64,000 nt of DNA from Proluteimonas luteida (GCF_021191695.1 NZ_JAIWPT010000001.1:248001-312000); one strand, 5' to 3'. Positions 53,306-63,261 are shown, counted from the first letter of the stretch. Notes: generated by a model not told the origin, from the letters alone. Numbers and translations are program-made.

Positions 53306-54066
53306 CGCCGCCGCTGATCTTGGGCCAAGTGCGCGCTTATGAGATTAGCGAGTTGCTCGGGGCTTCCCGTCCAGTAAAAAGCAGTGTTCTGGCCGTTCCG
53401 GCGTGCGAGTCTGGCGGAGATCTGGTCGTGGCTGGTGCCGGGCTCGGCCAGTATGATCGTGCGTCCGCTCGAACTCGGGTTTGCCGCCGATACGCCGATG
53501 CCGTGCCCCCGTAGAACCGACGGGAAGCCTCCGGACAGCGTCACAACAGCGCTGTTCCCGGCGACAAGCGCGGCGGATGCCTCCGTATCCGATAGCCGAC
53601 TTACGTCAAGGACACCCTGGGCGCGGCTGGACTGTGCCCACGCGGCGATTCCGCCATCGATAACTTTGAAATCCCGAACGCCGTAGCGCGTCAGCCGTTC
53701 GCATAGCTGCAGCGCGTCGGAGCGGAAACGTCCGTTGTCGTAGACGATCAGCTGGCCTGCAGGTGCGTTCAGTAGGCTTTGGAGCGGCTGATTGGCCGCG
53801 TTCGGAATATGGATTTGCGAGTATTCAGCACGGCCCCGAATGTCGATAATCCTAGCCGTACTCGGGAAGGGAGCAGCGGCGTCGATCAGGCAGTTGGCTC
53901 CTTGACGATCATTCCGCGGTGGGGACTGCACCTGTGATTTAGGGATTGGCGCCGTACACGGGGTCTCAGTACTCCGATCTGATGCGTGGTTGGCGGTACT
54001 CGCCATTGCCGAGATTGAGCATGCGGCGATCGTTAGCGCCGCAGTGCGAACAATGTTCCGTGACAT
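53266..54066 (-). CDS. Exported rhodanese-like protein with Asp at the catalytic position
   Basis: A 266-aa protein with a signal peptide (VRTAALTIAACSISAMAS). It has a rhodanese-like domain at residues about 60-150: IIDIRGRAEYSQIHIPNAANQPLQSL, then LIVYDNGRFRSDALQLCERLTRYGVRDFKVIDGGIAAW. The active-site loop normally starts with Cys after the VVY strand; here the codon is GAC (Asp). Sulfur transfer is therefore unlikely. The second half looks like a decayed second rhodanese domain. It converges on the T2SS-like operon with a 40-base overlap. Confidence 0.75.
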   Translation of the reverse strand: MSRNIVRTAALTIAACSISAMASTANHASDRSTETPCTAPIPKSQVQSPPRNDRQGANCLIDAAAPFPSTARIIDIRGRAEYSQIHIPNAANQPLQSLLNAPAGQLIVYDNGRFRSDALQLCERLTRYGVRDFKVIDGGIAAWAQSSRAQGVLDVSRLSDTEASAALVAGNSAVVTLSGGFPSVLRGHGIGVSAANPSSSGRTIILAEPGTSHDQISARLARRNGQNTAFYWTGSPEQLANLISAHLAQDQRRRQGPMVNPNCPGL

Positions 54067-54417
54067 CCGTCTTCCCCCAAATCCTTGTTCCCGCTGCTGG
54101 AATCATGCCATGCGGCTCGTCGTCAGTGGGACCTTTTCCTGTGCGAGACTGCTCCGGGATCTTAGGCGTTCCCGGAGAATTGGGAGGGGGTAAAGCTTCG
54201 ACGGAGCGGCGAGGCCGGTTGGCGGCCAACGCGCGCCATGAAATGGACAATATCTTCAGAGGCGGCTGTGCCTCGGACAAGCTTCGAAAACGAGGTTCCC
54301 GACCGGCGTGGCTTCAGTCTTTCTGGGGACGGTGTTGCTCACCAATGCGACCAAGGGTCGCGACTACTGATGGCTGGCGGGCAATAGCGCCGGCTCATGA
54401 CTGCATGGGGCGGCTAG
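54067..54417. other. Divergent intergenic region
   Basis: About 350 bases between the rhodanese-like and patatin-like genes. It must hold divergent promoters. No gene, clear dyad or RNA structure was seen. Confidence 0.4.
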
Positions 54418-56361
54418 ATGAAAACGCATCCGGAGAAGTACTGCGACCTGGTCATGAAAGGCGGAGTGACCAGCGGCATCGTCTATCCCAAGGCGGTGCT
54501 GGAACTGGCGAAGACCTACCATTTCAAGTCTATCGGCGGTACGTCGGCCGGGGCGATCGCAGCCGCGGTCACGGCGGCTGCCGCGCTAGGCGACAGGCGA
54601 CGACAAGCTGGAGATGAGTTGGGGCCAGATGCTGGTTTTGAAGGCATGGCCGATACGGCCCGTCAGTTGTCGAGCAAGGGATTTATCTACAGCTTGTTTC
54701 AGCCAGCTTTCGGTGCCACCAATGCGTTTCGGTTGGTGGTCCTGTTGGCAAGCCCGGCAAGGGGACTTCGCAAGTTTTTCGGCATCCTCTTCGCAGTCCT
54801 CGCGATCGCGCCGCTGGAGTTCCTCACAATTCTTACGGTCCTATGCGGTTTGGGGTACGTCATCGCCGGTTCGGTCGGAGTGGGCGCCGCGCTGCTGCCA
54901 GCCGCGTTATGCGCCTTTGGAGGCGCTGGTACGTGTGGCGCTTTCCGTATAGCCAGGGTCGCCCGGCGCAATCAGATGGGGCTTTGCTCGGGGCTGCGGG
55001 GCCGCCGGGCCTGGCCGTGGTGGCGTCGCCGACCACTGGCACTGACCGAATGGCTGCACGAGACGCTTCAAGTGCTGGCCGGCAAGCGCGAAGGCGAACC
55101 ATTGACGTTCGGGGATCTGAGGCATGCGCCGCGCTACGTCAACGAGCCGCCGTCGCAGTACTCAATCAATCTCCAAGTCATCACCACGGGAATCTCGCAT
55201 CGCGAGCCGAGGACGTTGCCGTTTGAGAGCAAAGGCTTCTCCTTCCTGAAGGAGGAGTTCGATCGCCTGTTCCCGGCCACGGTCGTCGATTGGATGATCC
55301 GGAACGGTGCAGGCGAGCCTTTGGTCGTCGACGGGAAGACCTACTACCGGTTGCCGGAGGCGAATCAGTTTCCTGTCCTGGTGGCTGCCCGGATGAGCCT
55401 GAGTTTTCCGTTGCTCATCAGCGCTGTGCCCTTGCATGAGGCAGCAGCGTGGTCTCGCGGTCAGGACCAGTCGACCGCGGATGAGGGCGAGGACGCGGAA
55501 GTCGTGGACCGCGAAGCCGGTGAGCATACCGTTGTCGGGACGATGGAAGGGTTGGCGAGCGGCGGTCGTGCCCGTTCCGCTACCGTCGTCACGGCGATGC
55601 GAATGTGCTGGTTCTCGGACGGCGGAATCAGTAGCAACTTTCCGATTCACCTGTTTGATACCGGGTTGCCACGGTGGCCGACGTTCGCGATCAATCTGCG
55701 CTATCCCCCCGCTGACCATAGATCCCGCCGTGACAGCGGAAGGAAGCTGTCGCCCGAGGAACTGGAGGATGCGGTGTTCCTGCCGCTTACGAACAATCAG
55801 GGCTGGAGGTACTCGTACCATTCGATCGCATCCGTCCGTGCGTTCAGTGAAGTCGCCGGCTTCGTCTTCGGCATCATCGGGACGATGCAGAACTGGCGCG
55901 ACCTGCTGCAGTCCCGAGCGCCGGGCCACCGAGAGCGGATCGTGCACGTATCACTGCATGGCGCCGAGGGCGGGATGAATCTCAACATGCCTGACAACGT
56001 GCTGCGGAACATCTCGGAAAAGGGTGCCATCGCAGGGCAGCGCTTCGCGTCGTTCCGCTTCGACAACCACTACTGGATTCGTTGGCGCAACCTGAGCGCT
56101 GCGGTACAGAGCTACACAATGGACTTTACCGATCAAACCACGAGGGAACGCTGGGTGCCCGCCTACGCCGACGTCTGCGGCTTGCCACTTGCAGACGGTG
56201 AACCCCCATCGTATCCCTTTCGGACTAAGGCGGCCGGCGAGCAGGCCCAGGCCATGTACAAATTGCTGCACACCCAAGGGCTGACGTGGAAGCAGGGACT
56301 CGATTTGTCCCACAAGGCTCCCAATCCGGCACCGCAGCTGAAGATCACGCCGACCTTCTAA
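54418..56361 (+). CDS. Patatin-like phospholipase with internal hydrophobic segment
   Basis: A 647-aa protein. The oxyanion region is VMKGGVTSGIVYPKA (12-26). The nucleophile elbow is GGTSAG with Ser43, and the catalytic Asp is Asp401 in SDGGISSNFPI, so the Ser-Asp dyad is complete. Between them (about 115-170) lies a long hydrophobic stretch (FFGILFAVLAIAPLEFLTILTVLCGLGYVIAGSVGVGAALLPAALCAF), unusual for bacterial patatins and likely membrane-inserting. The C-terminal 200 residues are extra to the minimal fold. It may be a membrane lipase, effector or defence enzyme. No immunity or sensor gene is adjacent. Confidence 0.87.
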   Translation: MKTHPEKYCDLVMKGGVTSGIVYPKAVLELAKTYHFKSIGGTSAGAIAAAVTAAAALGDRRRQAGDELGPDAGFEGMADTARQLSSKGFIYSLFQPAFGATNAFRLVVLLASPARGLRKFFGILFAVLAIAPLEFLTILTVLCGLGYVIAGSVGVGAALLPAALCAFGGAGTCGAFRIARVARRNQMGLCSGLRGRRAWPWWRRRPLALTEWLHETLQVLAGKREGEPLTFGDLRHAPRYVNEPPSQYSINLQVITTGISHREPRTLPFESKGFSFLKEEFDRLFPATVVDWMIRNGAGEPLVVDGKTYYRLPEANQFPVLVAARMSLSFPLLISAVPLHEAAAWSRGQDQSTADEGEDAEVVDREAGEHTVVGTMEGLASGGRARSATVVTAMRMCWFSDGGISSNFPIHLFDTGLPRWPTFAINLRYPPADHRSRRDSGRKLSPEELEDAVFLPLTNNQGWRYSYHSIASVRAFSEVAGFVFGIIGTMQNWRDLLQSRAPGHRERIVHVSLHGAEGGMNLNMPDNVLRNISEKGAIAGQRFASFRFDNHYWIRWRNLSAAVQSYTMDFTDQTTRERWVPAYADVCGLPLADGEPPSYPFRTKAAGEQAQAMYKLLHTQGLTWKQGLDLSHKAPNPAPQLKITPTF

Positions 56362-56597
56362 TTAGCGAGGCATAAGACGTGCAGGGTCGCCGGCGGGGGC
56401 GTTGGAATCAGCCCTGACAGCGCTTTCAGCTACGGCACGCCACTGCTGGTACGGACCACTGCAGCCACGATGGTCGCCGTCGCTCTGGGGCGATGTGGTC
56501 AACGCGCTACGTGGCGGACACCACTCCGTCGCTGAAGTTGCTGCGCGATTGGGGCAACCCGCTGCGCTCGGACGGCTGATTCCTGGCAGCTGAACGA

Positions 56598-56620
56598 ATT
56601 TTCCGTACGATTTTCCGTAC
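56598..56620. repeat. Tandem 11-bp direct repeat near tRNA-Val
   Basis: Two exact copies of ATTTTCCGTAC separated by one G (12-bp period), 46 bases from the tRNA 3' end. They could be integrase arm-type sites or simple remnants. Confidence 0.5.
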
Positions 56621-56622
56621 AA

Positions 56623-56650
56623 CAAAAAAAGCCGCTCAAGAGAGCGGCTT
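56623..56650 (-). terminator. Terminator of tRNA-Val
   Basis: On the minus strand AGCCGCTC, a 4-base loop and GAGCGGCT precede a run of seven T. This is a perfect 8-bp stem 17 bases beyond the tRNA 3' end. Confidence 0.85.
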
Positions 56651-56666
56651 AAGTCTTTGTTTTTAC

Positions 56667-56741
56667 TGGTGGGCGGTACAGGGATCGAACCTGTGACCCT
56701 TGCCGTGTGAAGGCAATGCTCTACCGCTGAGCTAACCGCCC
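56667..56741 (-). tRNA. tRNA-Val (anticodon CAC)
   Basis: The minus strand folds as a 75-nt tRNA with encoded CCA. The acceptor pairs GGGCGGT with ACCGCCC, the D-arm contains AGCTCAGCGGTAGAGC, and the anticodon stem TTGCC/GGCAA encloses loop TTCACAC, giving anticodon CAC (Val, GUG). The T-loop is GGTTCGATCCC. It marks the edge between accessory and core DNA, and its 3' end faces the accessory side, the usual geometry for an island attachment site. Confidence 0.95.
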
Positions 56742-56890
56742 GGAGCGACGTTTTTCGCCGCCACGCCCGGAGGCGCGGGGTGCGCAGTTTACGGGCTGTG
56801 CGCGGTGGCGACAAGGGGTGAGCGGTGCGTCGTCGATGCTGCCGACGATGACGCGAGGGCGCCGTGCCGTGCGCGGTCGTCTGGTCCGGA

Positions 56891-57823
56891 TCAGAAGCTC
56901 CGGCACTGCAGGAAACGGGTGGCCAGGTCGCTGCCCGGCGGCGGGGTGAGCTGGATGCGCGAGGAGGTCAGGTCGGGCTGGCGCAACACCAGCGCGCAGA
57001 TGGCATCGACCGTGGCGTCGTCGTCGGGGCGGGTCACGTAGACCTGCAGCGTCGACTGCGTGGCCCACAGCGCGCGGTCCACGTCCGGCAACGTGGTCAC
57101 GGCGCTGGCGAGGTCGTTGCGCTGGCGCTCGACGGGAATCCGCGGCGGTGGCGCGATGACGACATCCTCGGCCGGTGCCGCGGCGGCGGGCGCTGCCTGC
57201 GTGGCGGGCGCCGGCGTGGCCGACGCGGGCCCGGGTTGCGGCACCAGCAGGAACGTGCCGATGCCGGCGACCAGGGCCAGCAGCCACGACAGCAGGGTGC
57301 GCTGCCGGGCCTGCTGCGCGGCGCGGCCCTGGATCTCCTGCAACTGTCCCGCCGGCAGGAACTCGCGCAGCTCCGGCCACAGCGTGCGCCCGTCGTGCAG
57401 TTCGATCCGGCGTTGCGCGGCGAGGCCACGGGCCTCGTTGTCGATCCGGCCCTGGGTCACCAGCAGGCCACCGGCGGCGCCCTGCAGGTTGACGTCGGCG
57501 GCCAGCGCCTGCACCGCGTTGCGGCCCAACACGAAGCTGGCGCCATGCTTGCACGCCAGCAGCCAGCGGCCGCCGTCGTGTTCGAGCACGTAGTCCTGGT
57601 CGCCGGAGGCCGACTCGAGGTCGACCACCGGGGTGTAGCCGCGCACGCGCAGCGCCTGCAGCACCATGCCGATGAAACTGCGCCAGGAGATGCCGGACAG
57701 GGCCTCGATACCGGCGGCGGATTCGTCGCGGCGGCGTTGCACGCCCATGAACCAGGCGGTCGACAGTCCGCCGACGACCAGCATCACCCCGATTGCCGCG
57801 ATCCACTGTGTTGTCGTGCCCAA
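56891..57823 (-). CDS. Membrane protein with Mrr-like restriction endonuclease domain
   Basis: A 310-aa protein. A short N-terminal membrane helix (WIAAIGVMLVVGGLSTAWF) is followed by an Mrr-type domain (residues about 45-140: GDQDYVLEHDGGRWLLACKHG, where D and the CK dyad sit in the positions of the D-(E/Q)xK core), then a second membrane helix (LLSWLLALVAGIGTFLLV) and a Pro/Ala linker. A C-terminal domain of about 100 aa is of unknown type. Such proteins are common core genes of this family, and the changed catalytic residue makes nuclease activity uncertain. Confidence 0.72.
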   Translation of the reverse strand: MGTTTQWIAAIGVMLVVGGLSTAWFMGVQRRRDESAAGIEALSGISWRSFIGMVLQALRVRGYTPVVDLESASGDQDYVLEHDGGRWLLACKHGASFVLGRNAVQALAADVNLQGAAGGLLVTQGRIDNEARGLAAQRRIELHDGRTLWPELREFLPAGQLQEIQGRAAQQARQRTLLSWLLALVAGIGTFLLVPQPGPASATPAPATQAAPAAAAPAEDVVIAPPPRIPVERQRNDLASAVTTLPDVDRALWATQSTLQVYVTRPDDDATVDAICALVLRQPDLTSSRIQLTPPPGSDLATRFLQCRSF

Positions 57824-57961
57824 ACCGGTATTCCCCTGCGAATCGCTGCAGAGGATACCGGAACGCCGGTGGCCCGGCGCCAGCCGGGGCAGGCGCCGCG
57901 GGGGTCAGGGATCGAAAGCGAATCGGACGTCGCGGCGGTCGCGGCAGGCCAAGCGGGCGTC

Positions 57962-58588
57962 TCAGCCCGGTGTGGTCGTGGCCGCCGCCGTGCGCTTGCG
58001 CGCAGGCGCCTTGCGGGTTGCCGTCTTCGCCGTCTTCTTCGCGACCGTCTTGCTGGCGGGGGCCTTCTTCGCCGGCGCCTTCCTGGCAGCGGTTTTCCTG
58101 CCGGCAGCTTTCTTCGCCGCGGTCCTGGGCGCGGCCGGCTTGCCGGTCGCGCGGGCGAGTTGCGCGGTCAGCGCGTCGACCCTCGCACCGAGTTCCCTGA
58201 CGTCGTCGCGGACCGGCACGCCGAGCTTGACCAGCGCGCTCTGCACGCGTTCGTCGAAGGCTCTTTCCAGCCGGTCCCAGGTTTCGGTGGCGCGCTCGCG
58301 CGCCTGGTCGACACGGCTCTCGACGGCGCCACGGATCTCGTTGGCCTGGCTGCCGGCGATGTCGCGCGTGGTCTTCTCCAGGCCCACGCCTTCCTTGACC
58401 AGACTCTCGAACAGGCGCGTGCCCTCGGCCTGGGCACGGCCGAACGCGCCCAGGCCGGCCAGCCAGATCTGCTGCGCGGACGTGCTGAGCGACTTGGACA
58501 GTTGCGCGGCGGTTTCCGCCGTGGACTTCCCGCCGCCGGTGGTGCGGGACGTGGTGGACTTCTTCGCGGTCTTGCTGGACTTGGCCAT
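57962..58588 (-). CDS. Phasin-family protein (PHA granule-associated)
   Basis: A 208-aa protein from an ATG at 58588 with GGAG upstream. A phasin domain lies at about 35-130 (QQIWLAGLGAFGRAQAEGTRLFESLVKEG, then coiled-coil sequence to VDALTAQLA). The C-terminal tail is Lys/Ala-rich (AAKKAAGRKTAARKAPAKK), like PhaF-type phasins that also bind DNA. It coats polyhydroxyalkanoate granules. The PHA-associated gene upstream supports the role. Confidence 0.88.
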   Translation of the reverse strand: MAKSSKTAKKSTTSRTTGGGKSTAETAAQLSKSLSTSAQQIWLAGLGAFGRAQAEGTRLFESLVKEGVGLEKTTRDIAGSQANEIRGAVESRVDQARERATETWDRLERAFDERVQSALVKLGVPVRDDVRELGARVDALTAQLARATGKPAAPRTAAKKAAGRKTAARKAPAKKAPASKTVAKKTAKTATRKAPARKRTAAATTTPG

Positions 58589-58822
58589 TCGCGTACTCCA
58601 CTTGGGATGTGGAATCGACATGCCACAGTTTCGTTGCCACGTCCAGCGATTTCGCAGCGTCATGCGCGTACAGGTCGCCCCCGCTGGCGCACGGGCCGCG
58701 ATCGCTCCAGTCCCATCCTGCCGGTCCGGCGCGGCTTGACCGGCGTTCCGGCGTCGGGGCATTGCCCCGACCTGCGATCGGGGCAATCCGGGAAATCGGG
58801 GAAGAACCGGAAAGCCGGTGCT

Positions 58823-59095
58823 TCAGAATTTGTCCTGCAGCACGCGGCGGATCTCCGCTTCGATCGGGCCCTGCATGGCCGACAGCAGGAAACCGAGTTT
58901 CGCGGTCACGCGCAGGCTTTCGGGCAGCAGCGCGATCTGGCCGTCGACGCCGGACCGGTTGAAGTTCAGCACGTCGCCATCCCAGCCGTAATCGAGGTCG
59001 AAACGTTCGGAGAGCTTCTTCGCCACCGCTTCGACGGCGGTGCGGGCCTCGTCCTTCGGCAGCGCGTGCGGGTGGGTGATGTCGATGCCGGCCAT
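58823..59095 (-). CDS. Polyhydroxyalkanoic acid system family protein
   Basis: A 90-aa protein: MAGIDITHPHALPKDEARTAVEAVAKKLSERFDLDYGWDGDVLNFNRSGVDGQIALLPESLRV as pattern, LGFLLSAM and a C-terminal EIRRVLQDKF. This is the PHA_gran_rgn family, small proteins linked with granule regulation. It stands 234 bases upstream of the phasin gene, same strand. Confidence 0.85.
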   Translation of the reverse strand: MAGIDITHPHALPKDEARTAVEAVAKKLSERFDLDYGWDGDVLNFNRSGVDGQIALLPESLRVTAKLGFLLSAMQGPIEAEIRRVLQDKF

Positions 59096-59170
59096 GTGCG
59101 GGTTCCTGTGGAAGTCTGGCGCGCATTCTGCGGCAACCGGTGTGTGGATGTCGTGCTAGATTGCCGCGGC

Positions 59171-59971
59171 ATGAACGCACTGAAGCTGCGCTTCCCCGCG
59201 CCTGGACAACCCGACCTGCCGCTGGACATCGGCATGCATCGCATCGGACGCGACGAGGACGGGGCACTGGTGCCCGTGGACGAGGAGCAGCCGGTGCTGG
59301 TGTGCTTCTGCGTCGACCGCCGCGGCGTCTGGCTCAATGTCAGCGAGGGCGTGCCCGGCGTGCACGTCAATGGCCGCCAGGTGCGACGCCTGGCGATGCT
59401 GCGCACCGGCGATGCGGTCTATGTCGACGGCTACGAGCTGCGCCTGGTCGCGCCGCTGCCGGTCGCGGCGCAGTTCGCTCCCATGCAGGTCGATGTCGCG
59501 CCCCCGGCTGGAGACCCGAGGATCGTGCTGCGGGGCGTGGGCGGGCATCACCACGGCCGCAGTTTCATCCTCGACCGCCCGGTGCTGGTCGGCCGCCACG
59601 CCGATGCCGACATCCACATCGACGACCCGGCCTTCGCCGACCGGCACGCGCGGCTCGAGCGCGTCGGTCCTTTAGTGCAACTGATCGACCTGGACTCGGC
59701 CGAGGGCAGCGTGGTCAACGGCGAGACGGTCCGCGACGCGGTGCTGCAGGCCGGCGACCAGGTGGTGTTCGACGCCCACCATCGCTTCGTCGTCGAGGCG
59801 CCGTCGCGCGCGATCACCGCCTTCCTGCCGGCGCCGGAACCGGCCGGCGACGATCGCCGCCATGTGCCGTCGTCCCGCCGCGGCGGCGCACTGCGCCTGC
59901 CGTGGCTGTTGCTGGCCGCGCTGCTGCTGGCCGGGCTGCTGGCGCTGCTGCTGCTGTTCGGCGCCGGCTGA
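59171..59971 (+). CDS. FHA-domain protein with C-terminal membrane anchor
   Basis: A 266-aa protein. The FHA domain is at residues about 115-205: LDRPVLVGRHADADIHIDDPAFADRHARLE (GR...S/D..H pattern), then VNGETVRDAVLQAGDQVVFDAHHRFVV. A related N-terminal half (GRDEDGALVPVDEEQP, VHVNGRQVRRLAMLRTGDAVYVDGYEL) looks like a second, diverged FHA domain. One membrane helix ends the protein (LPWLLLAALLLAGLLALLLLFGAG). FHA domains bind phosphothreonine peptides. No kinase is adjacent. Confidence 0.82.
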   Translation: MNALKLRFPAPGQPDLPLDIGMHRIGRDEDGALVPVDEEQPVLVCFCVDRRGVWLNVSEGVPGVHVNGRQVRRLAMLRTGDAVYVDGYELRLVAPLPVAAQFAPMQVDVAPPAGDPRIVLRGVGGHHHGRSFILDRPVLVGRHADADIHIDDPAFADRHARLERVGPLVQLIDLDSAEGSVVNGETVRDAVLQAGDQVVFDAHHRFVVEAPSRAITAFLPAPEPAGDDRRHVPSSRRGGALRLPWLLLAALLLAGLLALLLLFGAG

Positions 59972-60029
59972 ACGGGCATTCCGGTCGCGGTGGCGAGCGC
60001 GCCGACTCTGCATCTTCAGGAGAACATCG

Positions 60030-60113
60030 ATGGGTGGATTCAGCATCTGGCACGGTCTCGTGATCATGATCGCGGTCGGCGTCCTGATCGTGGTGATCGC
60101 GGGCATTTTCTGA
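60030..60113 (+). CDS. Very short membrane ORF (27 aa), TatA-like start
   Basis: An ATG with AGGAGA 6 bases upstream encodes MGGFSIWHGLVIMIAVGVLIVVIAGIF and stops at TGA. The first eight residues match the TatA/SHOCT-type membrane start (GxFSIWH), but no amphipathic helix follows. The next codon after the TGA is GTG, in the same frame, opening a SHOCT-like frame. It is either a real micro-protein or the first half of a split gene. Confidence 0.5.
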   Translation: MGGFSIWHGLVIMIAVGVLIVVIAGIF

Positions 60114-60260
60114 GTGCTCCAACGCGCGCGGAGACCGGCATCGCAAGCGCCTGCGACGGTCGAGGCCCGCCTGCAGGCGCTCGATCGGCTGCTCGCCGAT
60201 GGCGCGATCACGGCCGCGGAGCATGCCGAACGCCGCGCGGCGATCCTCGCTTCGATTTAG
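60114..60260 (+). CDS. SHOCT-like short protein (48 aa), possibly continuation of the preceding ORF
   Basis: From a GTG directly after the preceding TGA, in frame, the 48 codons end in VEARLQALDRLLADGAITAAEHAERRAAILASI, a clear SHOCT motif (short C-terminal helical pair). SHOCT domains usually follow a membrane segment in one protein. So the TM ORF and this ORF would together form a typical product of about 76 aa, were the TGA sense. No separate ribosome site is visible. Confidence 0.5.
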   Translation: MLQRARRPASQAPATVEARLQALDRLLADGAITAAEHAERRAAILASI

Positions 60261-60371
60261 CGCGACGGCGGCAGGAAGCGTCCGGGCTGCAACCGGTCCG
60301 CCACCGCAGGGCCCCGTGGGCGCGATCCCCAACCCAGGTCGCGCAGGCCCGTTCGCGGCCAGGGGCCGCGC

Positions 60372-61061
60372 CTACGGGGAGAGGCGCCGGACTTCCCGGC
60401 GCCTGCGCAGCGCATGCCACAGCCGCCAGCCCAGCAGCAGGGCGAGGATCGCCGCATACAGCGCCGGCTCGCGCCAGTCGGATTTCACGATCCACCAGAA
60501 GTGCAGCACCGCGAGCGCCGCGATCGCGTAGACCAGCCGGTGCAGGCGTGCCCAGTTGCGTCCGAGCCGGCGCATCCAGCCGCGGGTCGAGGTCGCCGCC
60601 AGCGGCACCAGCAGCAGCCAGGCGAGGAAGCCGACGGTGATGAAGGGCCGGCGCGCGATCTCGGTCAGCACCTGCGACAGGTCGGCGCCGAGGTCGAGCG
60701 CCAGCCACGTCGCGAAATGCAGGCTGGCATAGGCGAACGCATACAGGCCGAGCATGCGCCGGAAGCGCAGCAGCGCCGTCTGCCCGGTCAGCTGGCGCAG
60801 CGGGGTGATCGCCAGCGTCAGCAGCAGGATGCGCAGCGCCCAGATGCCGAGTTCGTGCTCGATCGCCACCACCGGTTCCGCGCCGAGCGCATCGATGTCG
60901 CTGCCGCCTGCGACCTGCCAGACCCGCCAGCCGAGCCAGGCCAGCGGCGCGAGCGCCAGCAGGTGCAGCAGCACCTTCGTGGCGACGATGCCGGGCGGCG
61001 TGCGCGGCGGCGTCACGCGCACACGGGCGTCGTCGGTGCGGTGGACCGGCCGCGTTGCCAT
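60372..61061 (-). CDS. msrQ: MsrQ, heme-binding membrane subunit of the methionine sulfoxide reductase
   Basis: A 229-aa polytopic protein with about six membrane segments and the conserved haem-ligand histidines of the YedZ/MsrQ family (AIEHELGIWALRILLLTLAITPLRQ; FAYASLHFATWL; LHRLVYAIAALAVLHFWWIVKSD). It passes electrons from the quinone pool to MsrP. It starts 3 bases after the msrP stop. Confidence 0.94.
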   Translation of the reverse strand: MATRPVHRTDDARVRVTPPRTPPGIVATKVLLHLLALAPLAWLGWRVWQVAGGSDIDALGAEPVVAIEHELGIWALRILLLTLAITPLRQLTGQTALLRFRRMLGLYAFAYASLHFATWLALDLGADLSQVLTEIARRPFITVGFLAWLLLVPLAATSTRGWMRRLGRNWARLHRLVYAIAALAVLHFWWIVKSDWREPALYAAILALLLGWRLWHALRRRREVRRLSP

Positions 61062-61064
61062 TGC

Positions 61065-62033
<969 letters not shown>

Positions 62034-62163
62034 GGGGGAGCTCCGTGGCGGGTACCGATCGATACCACAGCGCATACGTTGCCACCGCAACCATTGCAGG
62101 CGCGTCAAGGTTGCGGCGCTGCGGCATACTTGCCGGCCCTGCAAGCCGTGACTGGAGTCGGCA

Positions 62164-63261
62164 ATGACGCGTGCGTACAACTTCGCCCCGGGCCCGGCGG
62201 CCCTTCCCGAAAGCGTGTTGCGACAGGCCCAGGCCGACATGCTGGAATGGGGCGACGCGGGCGCGTCGATCGTCGAGATGAGCCATCGCGGGCCCGAGTT
62301 CATGCAGGTGGCGCACGCGGCCGAGGCCGACCTGCGCACGCTGCTGGCGATCCCGGACGACTACGCGGTGCTGTTCCTGCCCGGCGGCGCGACCACCCAG
62401 CAGGCGCTGATCGCGCTGAACTTCGCCTCCGCGGGGCAGACCGTCGACTACGTGATCACCGGGCACTGGGGCCGCACCGCGCTCCGGCAGCTCACGCCCG
62501 CGCTGGCGCTCAACATCGCCGCCGACAGCGGCGACGGCTACCGCACCATCCCCGCGCGCGAGACCTGGCGCCTGACGCCGGGCGCCGCCTACGTGCACAT
62601 CACCGCCAACGAGACCATCCACGGCGTCGAGTTCCGCCCGGCCTGGGGCGAGACCGCGCCCGACACCGGCGACGTGCCGCTGTTCGCCGACTTCAGTTCC
62701 AGCATCGCCTCGGAACCGATCGACATCTCGCGCTACGGCGTGATCTATGCCGGCGCGCAGAAGAACCTCGGCCCGGTCGGCATCTCGGTGGTGATCGTGC
62801 GCCGCGACTTGCTGGAGCGTGCCGGCCAGCCGCGCGCCGACATGTTCACCTACGCCCTGCAGGCGGCGAACGAGTCGATGCTCAACACGCCGCCGACCTG
62901 GAACTGGTATCTCGCCGGGCTGGTGTTCCGCTGGATGCTCGACGAGGGCGGCACCGCCGAGTTCGACCGCCGCAGCGACGAGAAGTCCGCACTGCTGTAC
63001 GGCGCGATCGACGCCTCGGGCGGGTTCTACCGCAACGATGTCGACGCCGCGGTGCGCTCGCGCATGAACGTGCCATTCTTCCTCGCCGACGAGGCGCAGA
63101 ACGACGCGTTCCTGTCCGGCGCCCGCGAGGCCGGCCTGATCGGCCTCAAGGGCCACCGCGTGCTGGGCGGCATGCGCGCCTCGATCTACAACGCGATGCC
63201 GGTCGACGGCGTCCGCGCCCTGGTCGCCTACATGCAGGATTTCCAGCAGCGCCATGGGTGA
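62164..63261 (+). CDS. serC: Phosphoserine aminotransferase SerC
   Basis: A 365-aa PLP enzyme of normal length: [15 protein letters not shown] start, [66 protein letters not shown] (the Lys in AGAQKN binds PLP), SMLNTPPTW and [12 protein letters not shown]. It makes 3-phosphoserine and also acts in pyridoxal phosphate synthesis. It is followed by pheA, the common order in this family. Confidence 0.97.
   Translation: MTRAYNFAPGPAALPESVLRQAQADMLEWGDAGASIVEMSHRGPEFMQVAHAAEADLRTLLAIPDDYAVLFLPGGATTQQALIALNFASAGQTVDYVITGHWGRTALRQLTPALALNIAADSGDGYRTIPARETWRLTPGAAYVHITANETIHGVEFRPAWGETAPDTGDVPLFADFSSSIASEPIDISRYGVIYAGAQKNLGPVGISVVIVRRDLLERAGQPRADMFTYALQAANESMLNTPPTWNWYLAGLVFRWMLDEGGTAEFDRRSDEKSALLYGAIDASGGFYRNDVDAAVRSRMNVPFFLADEAQNDAFLSGAREAGLIGLKGHRVLGGMRASIYNAMPVDGVRALVAYMQDFQQRHG

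Larger units (their letters stand above)
56362..56666. other. Boundary region beside tRNA-Val
   Basis: No gene is supported here. It holds two tandem copies of ATTTTCCGTAC one base apart (56598-56608 and 56610-56620) and the tRNA terminator. The position immediately beyond the 3' end of a tRNA, at the switch from accessory to core genes, suggests an old integration junction. Confidence 0.45.

Noticed and set aside
56362..56814. Minus-strand ORF passing through tRNA-Val, resembling the start of an integrase frame
   Set aside because: The reading passes through the tRNA and its terminator, and shows no integrase motif beyond it.
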